Source of the DNA: Chrysaora quinquecirrha
Taxonomy: Eukaryota; Cnidaria; Scyphozoa; Semaeostomeae; Pelagiidae
Direction: 5' to 3'
Assembly (NCBI GenBank): GCA_014526335.1
Contig: JACTAT010000021.1
Coordinates: 1,049,299 to 1,113,298 of the forward strand
DNA length: 64,000 nucleotides
Numbering within the stretch: the first letter of the stretch is position 1; every line of letters starts with the position of its first letter. The notes beneath the pieces were generated by a model, which worked only from the letters and a program-made list of their open reading frames with translations, searched no databases and was not told where the DNA came from. Shown here piece after piece: positions 47,701 to 57,400 of this stretch. The position numbers and the translations under genes were made by a program.

Positions 47701-50700
47701 TAGCTTAACGGTGAAATATTTTGTTTTAGAAGCAAATTTCAGATACTTGACAAACATTGTTTGATCGTTTGGCCAGCGCCTAAGGCTACAATTCCCTTCT
47801 ATTCTGTACTCTGATTTTTATTTCATTGCACGCTTTTTTTTATAAGGAACCACTTTATAAGGAACCAACATGTAGAAGGCCCTATAATTTAAAGAACTTA
47901 TACTACTTAAGAGAAAATCACTAAGGAACTTTTCGTTGTTGAATGTTTTTATCACTGCAAACAATCAAGAATTGGAAGGCCCGTTCCATTCATTTGCAGT
48001 CGAAAATCACATAAATTGTACTTTGCGCATGTATGAAATGTTTCCTTGAGTAGTCTCGAGCTTTGCTTACATGCAAATGTCTCTGTACAGTAGTCATTAA
48101 ACTGTATGTGCAGTTAAAATTAAGGAACTATTAAGGAACTTTTGGAACTACAATCGTCTCAAAAGTGGCCTTGAGCTAGGTTCTTAAAAAAAAGCATGTA
48201 TATCTCCAGGACTCATAGGCGCTCAAACAAGCAAAACATGTTTGACAAGCAGTGTTTTGCGACTTCGCAAACCGGTCAAACATTTTTTTCACAAGCACAT
48301 TTCAAATGTTTGACAAACAATGTTTGATCGTTTGGCCAGGCTATAACATTTGACTGTAACATTCTGCTTCTATGTACTCTGTTTTATTTTTACTGATTTT
48401 TTTATCGGTTTAGGCCATGAGTGACATAGCCAATTCGGTAAAGTTCTACAAGGAAGTATTACAACACGACAACACACAAGTTGAAGCAATTGCGTGCATC
48501 GCAACTAATCATTTCTATTCTGATCAACCTGAAGTTGCAGTGAAGTTTTTCAGGTAATCTTCTCACTTTGTTTTGTTTAAAATTCAACCTGATAATCACT
48601 GCTCATCTTGACAAGCCTTTGATATTCGTGGGGGCAACGTTTCAGAAGAGATGCATCTCCAATATGCATCTCCAATGATCGTGCAATAGAAACTATTGAT
48701 CTTCAGAGAGTTAAAAGTTCCCGATGCCATAAGCGTATTGATCGGGGGATCAAACTTTACACCCCGACTCGTCTGAGCCTTAGTTGCATTGTTGCATCGT
48801 TTCTTGCTTTCTTGCTTGCTTGATTGCTTGTTTGTCTGATTGCTGGCGTAGTTGCATGGTTGCATGGTTGCTTGCATGCTTTTCTGATTGCTGTCTTAGT
48901 TGAATCGTTGCATCGTTGCTTTCTTGCTTGCTTTCTTACTTGCTTGATTGTTAGCTTGTCTGATTTCTGGCTGGTCTGTTTAATGGCTTAGTTGCATTGT
49001 TGCATCGTTTCTTGCTTTCTTGCTTGCTCGATTGCTTGTTTGTCTGATTGCTGGTGTAGTTGCATGGTTGCATGGTTGCATTGTTGCTTGCATTCTTTGT
49101 TTCTTATTTGCTTCTTTCCTTGTTTATTTGATTGCATGCTTGTCTGATTGCTGTCTTAGTTGAATCGTTGCATCGTTGCTTTCTTGCTTGCTTTCTAACT
49201 TGCTTGATTGTTAGCTTGTCTGATTTCTGGCTGGTCTGTTTAATGGCTTAGTTGCATTGTTGCATCGTTTCTTGCTTTCTTGCTTGCTCGATTGCTTGTT
49301 TGTCTGATTGCTGATGTAGTTGCATGGTTGTATGGTTGCTTGCATTCTTTGTTTCTTATTTGCTTCTTTCCTTGTTTATTTGATTGCATGCTTGTCTGAT
49401 TGCTGTCTTAGTTGAATCGTTGCATCGTTGCTTTCTTGCTTGCTTTCTAACTTGCTTGATTGTTAGCTTGTCTGATTTCTGGCTGGTCTGTTTACTGGCT
49501 TAGTTGCATTGTTGCATCGTTTCTTGCTTTCTTGCTTGCTTGATTGCTTCTCGTCTGATTGCTGGCTTAGTTGTATGGTCGCATCGTTACTTGCTTACTT
49601 GCTTACTTGCTTGCTTTCTTAGTTGCTTCCTTTCTTGCTTGCTGGATTGCATGATTGTCTGATTGCTGCCTTAGTTGCATGGTTGCATCGTTGCTTGCAT
49701 TCTTTGTTTCTTGCTTGCTTGCTTCCTTGATTCCATCTTGTCTGATTGCCGGTTTAGTGGCATGGTTGCATGGTTGCATGCTTGGATGCTTGCGTGTACA
49801 ATTTGCTCTGAAGTATCTATTCAAAACTCGTATTTGAATAGAATTATTTTCTTCTCTTTCAGGCGTTTGTTGCAGATGGGTGTTTACAATTCGGAAATAT
49901 TCAACAATATAGGCCTATGTTGTTTTTATTCACAACAATACGACATGGCATTGAATTGCTTTGAGCGAGCATTATCAATGGCATCCGATGAAAACATGGC
50001 GGATATCTGGTATAACATCAGCCATATAGCTATTGTAAGTCGTTTAATAATGCATTGATTTAACCTGTTAGACCCCCGTTTATTTTGGGAAATATCAAGC
50101 TGTTTCAATACATGTTTTCGTGCAATACGGAGGCATCCGTAACTCAAATCTGACGTATGGGATTATGCAACTAGTTTTACACTTGCGCTGTCGCTGTCGC
50201 TGTTGCTGTCACTGTCGCTATCGTTATTGAATTGTATTGCGAGTCGCGAGAAATTGAAAACAGCAAGCAAGCTGCGATAGCACCTGCACAAATAAAATTG
50301 CTTGCTTTATTGTTTGCCTGTCTGTTTGCTTGCTTGCTTGCTTGCTTACGTGCTTGCTTGCTGGCCTATTTGCAGTGTTGCATGGTTGCTTGCTTGCTTG
50401 ACTCTACGGTCGCATGGTTGCTTGCTTGCTCTCTTGGTTGCCTGCATGCTTGCTGGCTTAGGTCGAAGGTTGCTTGCTTGCTGGCTTTTTTGCACGGTTG
50501 CTTGACTACTTGCTTGATTGCTTGCATGATTGCTTGCTTTGCTGGCTTGCTGGCTTTGTTGCTTTGTTCCTTGCTTGCTTGCTTCTTTGTTTTTTTGCTT
50601 GCTTTGTTGCTTGCTTGCCTGCTTGCTGCTTATTTTAAATGGTTGATTGTTTGCTTGCTTCTTTGCTTTTTTGCTTGCTTTGTTGCTTGCTTGCCTGCTT

Positions 50701-53027
50701 GCTGACTTGCTTTGTTACTTGCATGCTTGCTTGTTTGCTTTATTGCTGGATGTCTGATTTTTCATGCATCTTCGCGGCTTTCCACTTACAATAAATTCAA
50801 AATTTTTGGGGTGTTTCTTCACTAATATTATTGTTGATTATCATTCAAGGGTATTGGGGACCTAAGTCTGGCATATCAATGTCTGCGACTGGCTTTGGCA
50901 TCAGATAACAATCATGCGGAAGCTTACAATAATCTTGGTGTTCTTGAGATGAGAAAAAGACGCTCTGATCAGGTAGAACAGGTATTCTCACATTAATAAA
51001 AACAATTTAGGAAAACAATGAAGAAGAACAAGTGACAGTTTATTCTGTGCATTGAAGCCTATATAAATTTCCATTCGATTTCAATTCAATTGTTTTTTCT
51101 GTAGAATTGAATAAAAAATCTATGAACTTTTCCATAGGCGAAATCCTTCTTCCAATCGTCAATTCAGCTGGCAGAACAACTGTACGAGCCACAATACAAC
51201 CTAGCGCATCTCGCAGAGAAGGTAAATTTTAACAAGCATTATAATAAGCATCTTGTTTTCTTACCATATACGACATCATAGTATCTTCAGCGTAGTATAG
51301 TATGCTCCATAGTATGTTTATTTCCTATTGTGTTCAACAGCATGTCTATTCTTTACTGTATTCGTCAGCATGTTCATTTCATATTGCATTCGTTGGCATC
51401 TTCATTTCATACGGTATTCTTTAGCATCTTCATTTCATATCGCATTCATTCACATTTAAATTTCATACAATATTCATTAGCATCTTCATTCCATACCATA
51501 TTCATCAGCATCTTCATTGTCATACCGTAATCATTAGCATCTTCATGTCATACCGTAATCATTAGCATCTTCATTTCATTCAGTATTCATTAGCATCTTC
51601 ATTTCATTCAGTATTCATTAGCATCTTCATTTCATTCAGTATTCATTAGCATCTTCATGTCATACCGTAATCATTAGCATCTTCATTTCATTCAGTATTC
51701 ATTAGCATCTTCATTTCATTCAGTATTCATTAGCATCTTCATTGTCATACCGTAATCATTAGCATCTTCATTTCATTCAGTATTCATTAGCATCTTCATT
51801 TCATTCAGTATTCATTAGCATCTTCATTTCATTCAGTATTCATTAGCATCTTCATGTCATACCGTAATCATTAGCATCTTCATTTCATTCAGTATTCATT
51901 AGCATCTTCATTTCATTCAGTATTCATTAGCATCTTCATTTCATTCAGTATTCATTAGCATCTTCATTTCATTCAGTATTCATTAGCATCTTCATTTCAT
52001 TCAGTATTCATTAGCATCTTCATTTCATTCAGTATTCATCAGCATCTTCATTGTCATACCGTAATCATTAGCATCTTCATGTCATACCGTAATCATTAGC
52101 ATCTTCATTTCATTCAGTATTCATTAGCATCTTCATTTCATTCAGTATTCATTAGCATCTTCATTTCATTCAGTATTCATTAGCATCTTCATTTCATTCA
52201 ATATTCATTAGCATCTTCATTTCATTCAGTATTCATTAGCATCTTCATGTCATACCGTAATCATTAGCATCTTCATTTCATTCAGTATTCATTAGCATCT
52301 TCATTTCATTCAGTATTCATTAGCATCTTCATTGTCATACCGTAATCATTAGCATCTTCATTTCATTCAGTATTCATTAGCATCTTCATTTCATTCAGTA
52401 TTCATTAGCATCTTCATTTCATTCAGTATTCATTAGCATCTTCATTCCATACCATATTCATGAGCATCTCCATATTATACCCTATTCATTAGCATCTTCC
52501 TTTCATACTTTATTCATTAGCATCTTCATTCCATACCATATTCATGAGCATCTCCATATTATACCCTATTCATTAGCATCTTCCTTTCATACTTTATTCA
52601 TTAGCATCTTCATTCCATGCCATATTCATTATTATCTTCATTTCATATCTTATTCATTAGCATCTTCATTTCTTATCATATTCATTGACATCTTCATTTC
52701 ATGCCGTTTTCATTAGCTTCTTCATTCCATAATTCGTCAGCATCTTCATTTCAAGACATAGCCTATCCATTGACAACTTCATTTCATGCCATATTCATCA
52801 GCATCTTTATTTCAAGCCATATTCATTGGCATCTTCATATCATACTGTATTCATTAGCATCTCTATTCCATACCTTATTCATTATCTCCCATTAAAATTT
52901 TTTCCCATAGTTGGGTGATGTCAGCACAAGTTTCAAGTCAGTGACAAAGTCCGTTGAAATATACCCAGATCATTCGGAAGGCAAAGAGCTTCTAAAGCAA
53001 CTCAGAGAACATCTTACGAGTGTATAA
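41759..53027 (+). CDS. TTC8: TTC8/BBS8, TPR subunit of the BBSome, 15 exons
   Basis: BBS8 is one of the eight BBSome subunits that move membrane proteins in and out of cilia. Exons: 41759-41866, 42481-42601, 42933-42993, 43280-43396, 44223-44265, 44378-44467, 45394-45438, 45981-46066, 46877-47015, 47528-47587, 48414-48553, 49863-50034, 50850-50972, 51138-51221, 52911-53027; total 1506 nt, 501 residues. The conserved N-terminus (SFFRRRKFDECIE, NPYDQAAW), the linker GRPGTMEQAIRTPRT and SGRFVRLGTASML, and the helix FEYIFHHENDV are close to human. TPR repeats fill the rest (EAIACIATNHFYSDQPEVA, LFNNIGLCCFYSQQYDMAL-like). The first Met has A at -3 and G at +4. Its introns carry an unusual load of tandem repeats and MITEs. 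Confidence 0.97.
43028..43272. repeat. Palindromic dispersed repeat in TTC8 intron 3
   Basis: Related to 15170-15450: it starts GACCCCGTTTGCA and has a TTTTTGGGTACAC/TGTACCCAGAAG inverted core. The ends are vague. Confidence 0.45.
43643..44038. mobile_element. TA-flanked mariner-like MITE, GTTTCTTA subfamily
   Basis: In TTC8 intron 4. The ends are TACACGTTTTTTTTATATAA and the inverse TTATAAAAAAAACGTGTA. The octamer is TAAGAAAC (inverse GTTTCTTA) throughout, about eight times. A further fragment with the same octamer sits at 44900-45000 in intron 6. Confidence 0.8.
45485..45910 (+). repeat. Diverged tandem repeat of about 130 bp, four units, in TTC8 intron 7
   Basis: Units begin near 45496, 45628, 45748 and 45878 with GTCAGGTTCACT-like starts followed by GGGCCAGTC/GGGTCAGTC, TTCATAAC, a Pyr-rich block and TTCCTCTCA. 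The units are old and the array fills most of the intron (45439-45980). Confidence 0.75.
46178..46280. mobile_element. Partial Harbinger-like MITE
   Basis: In TTC8 intron 8. GTGGACGTGGCCAAGC, CAATTTCAAATGTTGG and GTTTGACCAGGGCTTA identify the GGCCCTGGCCAAAC family. The left end is missing. Confidence 0.65.
46437..46553. mobile_element. Short inverted repeat, TAAGGTCCRCCATTCCG ends
   Basis: In TTC8 intron 8. CTTCTCTTAAGGTCCGCCAT at the left is inverse to ATGGTGGACCTTAGGAGAAG at the right, enclosing about 75 bases. A compact foldback element. Confidence 0.7.
46590..46828. mobile_element. MITE with CTAGGAGACAT-type ends, copy in TTC8 intron 8
   Basis: It contains GTGTCTCCCAGGATGGCTAA, GCGCGGTACAAAGTTTCCGA and CTCCTAGTTTAGCCAGGCC followed by TTA. 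It is paired with the fuller copy at 56424-56668. Confidence 0.7.
47031..47365. mobile_element. Two adjacent MITEs with TAGACTTACTACA ends
   Basis: In TTC8 intron 9. Each begins TTAGACTTACTACA/TTAGACTCACTACA plus AAAGYCGTAGA and ends GTAATAAGTCTACG or GTAGTAAGTCTACG. The second copy is a shortened version in the same orientation. Both share TTGAATTGAGGTGAAGGCAG-like cores with 23020-23235. Confidence 0.7.
47690..47785. mobile_element. Partial Harbinger-like MITE
   Basis: In TTC8 intron 10. CAAAGTTTTGCGACTTAGC, GATACTTGACAAACATTG and GATCGTTTGGCCAGCGCC mark the family. Confidence 0.6.
47828..48205. mobile_element. TA-flanked mariner-like MITE, GTTCCTTA subfamily (inverted)
   Basis: In TTC8 intron 10. 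It starts GCACGCTTTTTTTTATAAGG and ends AAAAAAAAGCATGTA. TAAGGAAC (inverse GTTCCTTA) recurs throughout. Overall it is the reverse-oriented sister of 15790-16192. Confidence 0.8.
48215..48345. mobile_element. Partial Harbinger-like MITE
   Basis: In TTC8 intron 10. TTTGACAAGCAGTGTTTTGC and GTTTGATCGTTTGGCCAGGC; it directly follows the mariner-like element. Confidence 0.65.
48590..49795 (+). repeat. TTGC-rich higher-order tandem repeat in TTC8 intron 11
   Basis: A TTGCTTGC/TTGCATGG-type background is organised into long units starting TTAGTTGCATTGTTGCATCG at 48780, 48988, 49248 and 49500, i.e. steps of 208, 260 and 252. Units differ by a CTTTGTTTCTTATTTG insert present in the second and third. 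It covers most of the intron (48554-49862). Confidence 0.85.
50286..50760 (+). repeat. (TTGC)n array in TTC8 intron 12, preceded by a SINE-tail-like sequence
   Basis: The array starts right after CACCTGCACAAATAAAATTG, which closely matches the 3' end of SINE family 2 before its TTGC tail. Cys/Leu/Ala-rich frames through it are artefacts. Confidence 0.85.
51250..52890 (+). repeat. 28-bp minisatellite filling TTC8 intron 14
   Basis: About 1.6 kb of tandem units, roughly 58 copies, each containing CATTAGCATCTTCATTTCA plus a 9-base variable end. The main end is TTCAGTATT; others are TACCGTAAT (with CATGTC or CATTGTC before it) and TACCATATT. Variants alternate in blocks, giving higher-order patterns. 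It spans the intron (51222-52910) nearly from donor to acceptor. No spacers exist, so it is not CRISPR-like. Confidence 0.97.
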
Positions 53028-53482
53028 GGGAGACATTTGACTGATTTAGAATATAATGGTTAAGACACAGATGAATTGAGGAGAGAAAGAGATCACTGAC
53101 ATGTAAATATGCACACTTTATAAATATATTTCATTTTATTGACTGTCACATATTTCGATTCTTTTATTTCAAAGCTAAAAGCAGGGATTCATTGTATCAT
53201 AAATAAGGAAAGAATTATCCACGAAATTCAGAGAAATTTGACTTCTATGCATACAGTAAATTTTCTTTTCTTCGAAAAATCATCAAGCTTACTTCATCCT
53301 TTCAGCCGACAGTAAAAACAATCAAATTTTCATTAAAAAATTCATGTGCATTTATTTGCGAATCAAGCGACCTTGGTTTTATCACGTGGTGATGCAAAGT
53401 GCACGTTGATTGGCTACTTGAAATGTAAGCAAACGCATTGTTGAATGAATTACAAAGAAACCTATTTTTGCTTCGGTAGCCA
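53028..53482. other. TTC8 3' flank, nothing recognised
   Basis: 3' UTR and AT-rich intergenic sequence; no perfect AATAAA was found close to the stop. No gene seen. Confidence 0.5.
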
Positions 53483-53491
53483 TGTCTGAAC

Positions 53492-53903
53492 CAACCTCGT
53501 CCACAGGTTGAAGAGGCCTCTACGTGAAACTCCGCTGTCCATATTCGACCCTGGTATCGGCCTTGTGTATTCGCAATTTGATTGGCTGTTCAAACAATAG
53601 AAATTTTAAGTGAAGTCACAGTTTCTTCAAAATTTCTCACCACAATAGGCCGAAAACTATGTAAACAACATCTATAAAAACCAAAAAAGTATGCTGCATG
53701 AAATCTTGTATCTTGCCTTACGGTCATCAAAAAAATTCTTTGCATTTCCTTTCTAAGAGCATCTGCTTTCCGAATCTACAACTTGTTATGCCTAGGCCAA
53801 AATTGCCAGTATTTTGGCAGATTTTGTGGCCGGTACCAGGGCCCAAATCGATTTGACGGTTGAGATTCGAGGAAATTCGATTTGGGGCCTGGGGACGAGG
53901 TTG
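53492..53903. mobile_element. Intact 412-bp inverted-repeat element with perfect 9-bp duplication
   Basis: Intergenic between TTC8 and BCKDHA. The ends CAACCTCGTCC and GGACGAGGTTG are perfect inverses, and TGTCTGAAC flanks both sides (53483-53491 and 53904-53912). There is no ORF of note. A second, truncated and inverted copy is at 16360-16745. A 9-base duplication suits Mutator-like or related cut-and-paste groups. Confidence 0.88.
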
Positions 53904-53984
53904 TGTCTGAACAAGGCCTATTTAACTTCAGCATTTAACGTTTGCCAGAGTTTCTTCGAAGAAACGGAATTTCAGGTTCTCGTA

Positions 53985-54390
53985 GGCCATGTCCAAAAGA
54001 ACATTGTTTAACAAACATTTGAAACTCTCTTCTAAAGTGATGTTTGAAGCCACGTCAGAAAACATTGCTTGACAACAGAAAAAGCAAAATTACGTCAAGA
54101 CTCTGACCAAAAAAATCAAACATTGTTTCTCAAACATATGAAGTTCACTTGTAAAGTAAAATATTATATCGTTTGGCCAGGTTTCAGCAATGTGTTTCTC
54201 AAGAATTTTTGGTTTAGCAAAAAATGTTTTTGTTTTGTTAAAAACATTGAGTAACACATTTTGCCTGTTTTTGCTCCTCAAACAAAGTTTTGCGACCTGG
54301 CCAAACGTCGAAACACTGCTTGATAAGCGACTTTCAATTCGGATGTTTGACAAACAAATTTCGATGGTTTGGTCAGGGCCTAAGTTTTGC
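53985..54390. mobile_element. Composite of Harbinger-like MITE copies
   Basis: Several segments of the GGCCCTGGCCAAAC family (TTTAACAAACATTTGAAACT, CGTTTGGCCAGG, GTTTGACAAACAAATTTCGA, GTTTGGTCAGGGCC then TAAG) suggest two overlapping or nested copies. It lies about 110 bases past the BCKDHA stop, so it may be transcribed in its 3' UTR. Confidence 0.65.
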
Positions 54391-54497
54391 AAAAGGTATT
54401 TTGGTTCAGACAGTCCAAGGACATTATTGGAAATCTTAATTCAAGCCTCAGAAATACACCTTAATAATAATAAATAATAAATCTTAAAACCAGGTAA

Positions 54498-57400
54498 TTA
54501 CTTCTGAAATTTTTCAGTGGGATATTCATTAGGATATTTCTTCAAATGTTCAAAACATTCATCTCGTTGCCTTTGGATTCTCACTGGCATGTCCTTGTAC
54601 ACGTCACCAAACATTTCATGAATTGGCGGCTTTTTGAGCTTCTCCGCTCGTTGGAAAGCTTCTAATACTTGGAATCTTGCATTTTTCTTCCATTGTGTAT
54701 CTTCCTTCTCTGACCAGAATTCTTGGTTTTGGAGATAATTCCTAAAAAAGGTTGCGTTCAATTGGAAAATTATAGAAAGTGGGAAGGGGCAATCGACGAT
54801 GGACTTTTCTGGTGAAGTTTCTTTTTTTCCTCTTAAATGACAGAGGGAACATTGGGCATTTTTTATGTCAGATTGCCGTTTCTGTTCGCGAAGAGTGAGA
54901 CTTATGTAATGATATCCCTGCGAAAGACCTGCAGCTTAAACCTCAAGACTGATATTCTAGAGCGAATACCCTGGGTACTCATTTACCGACCTAGGAAGGA
55001 AAGCTGAGTTGACTGTAGGCTTGTGGAAAGTGGTCCCGACGAGATTTGAACCCACGACTTCACGATCGTGAGCCGAACGCCTTGACCACTCGGCAAAGAG
55101 AGCAAAGCAAAGAGAGAACATGTCATTGAAGAAAATCTCATTTCCTAACCTCATTCTGGTGATCGGTGAATCTACAGTCTGCCAGTATTCAACTTCGGAG
55201 CTTGATCTGTAGGCCGATGAATCATCACTTGTGCTATGGTGACCAACTCTGCAAATTGGAAACAGTAGATTATTTTTTAAGATCATAATGATTCTATGAT
55301 ATTATGACTTGAATTGTGGAGATAAACTGTGAAGGAAACAATCGTTTGAGCACAATAGCTTATCTAAGGCATGATAGCGTCGCGTTGAAAATAACGAAGG
55401 ATATCCGAAAGAGGTGAATGAGAATACGACCTCTATTAAGAGAAGAGTGGAGGGATCGTCAAAGAGATAGTTAGAGGGGACCGAGGACTTCTTCGACAAG
55501 AGAGAGTGACTAGGTCTAGATGGCATCTTGAAGAAAATCACAAAGGGAGCAAAGGACAGTCTATTCTAGGACAGTACCATCTATCTACAAACTCGTATAG
55601 TACTTGCTTGGTCTTACAGTGCTAAAATACAGGTAAGCAGAAAATAGATGACAAAATGCAGTACCTGTATGTCATGGCCTCAATAATCACTGGTCTGTTA
55701 TCATTGACGGCAATCTCTCTTGCTTTCTTGGTTGCATTGTAAACAGCGAAAAAATCGTTGCCATCAACTCTCATCGCTGGCATACCATAGGAAGGCCCTC
55801 GGCAAGCTGAAGAAAATGAAAAAGTTAATTAGCGAGCTTTTGGTCTCATCGTCATTTCTGTTGGAACCTTATCTATTTTTCTCTTAACATTTTAAGATAT
55901 TAAGCCGATGAAATAGACCTTTTCAAGAAGGTCTGGGTCGATGCAGCATTTTTCTGGCAGATTGCGGATACGTTGAGGGAAGGAATCCTCTCCGCGTGCA
56001 ACTTCTAGACTTTTTTGGATCTAGAGCCGGAAGATTTCATAGACTTTGCTGGAAAATCCATTTTTTACAGTAAATTGTTAACTTACCTACTCCATCGCCT
56101 CTATATTGGTCGGTCACTGGTGTTGAGATAGCATAACCATTATTTCGACTGTAGGCAAAAGAAAAAAATCAATATCAGCATCAGATAAATTTCTTAAAAT
56201 GGAAGACTTTAAAGAAGTCGATTTGAAAGCGATAATTTCTCCGAAATCTTCGAAATCTCTACGAAGTCTGCGAAATCTTCCAGGTCTTTAGTTAGGAGAA
56301 TTTGCAGCCTCTAAAGTCTCGCATTTTTCTGAGATTTGTCCAAAAAAACGGGCTTTTGATTTTCAGAAGTCTCCAGAATAAGAAAACGAAGAAAAAGGTC
56401 CCAAAACCGCACCAGTAGTCTTAAGCTATGGCTAAACTAGGAGACTTGTCGCATGCGAAACTGTATCCGGCGTGTCTCCCAGGGTGGCTAAACATGCGAG
56501 TGACAAGGGAGCAACATGTCCCCCAAGTCATTTGCATGTCACAGAAACATTTGCATGTCTCTTGCTACAAATGTTATCGCGCGCTACAAAGTTTCCGAGG
56601 TTGCTAAACTGGGAGACACCGAGGGGACATCAATGTCGCGCGTGACATGTCTCCTAGTTTAGCCAGACCTTTAGTATGTTCAGGGCTACTGCGTTTAGTT
56701 AAGGTATTAAGGGCTTTAGGCAAGCTCTTTTATTGTGTTTACAAATGGCCTATGCCTGACAAAACAACCGCTTACCAGAAAAATATGACAGGGCATTGCA
56801 GCGTTGCAGCAAAATTGAATGCAGCATGTGCATCTCCTTCACTTGCAGCACCTTCTCCAAAGTAGCAAATTACACATCTATTGTTTTTGGCTCTTTTGAA
56901 AGCGTATGCTGCACCAGATGCTACGAGAAAAGATTGTTAGAAATTTACATTAGTTCACGAAGTTAATTTATGTATGTTGGAACTGGTCTATTTTTATTCT
57001 TGTCTATGTTTGAGCAGCAGCATGCTCATTCTCAGTGTTTAAGGGCAAAAGGGGACTTGAAAACATCTGATTTTGCGATAAGGCGGGCACAAATCGTGCC
57101 AAAATTGTTTGCCAACATTTTAGCTAAAATTAGGCCAACATGTTTGTACGGTTTGCCCATACCATAGCAAAACCTGAGACGTTTTGGGTTGCTGACGTCA
57201 TCTACAAATGATCTTTTCAAACATGTCCGAAAAGGAAGCAGCTGTTTGTTTATTGCTCGCTCTTTTTGTTGACGATGAAGAAGAATCAACTCGTGCTCCA
57301 ACTCGAACCGCCAGCTTAAATCTATTACTCATTTAAGAGTCTCAGAAATAGCTACCGGAATTGAAAATGTGCCAACCTGTTGGCGAGACATAGCAAGCTG

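Noticed and set aside
50232..50705. Cys/Leu/Ala-rich 157-residue ORF resembling a membrane protein
   Set aside because: It is the TTGC tetramer array read in frame.
51250..52890. CRISPR-like regular 28-base repeats
   Set aside because: Units are contiguous with no unique spacers, and the setting is an intron of an animal gene.
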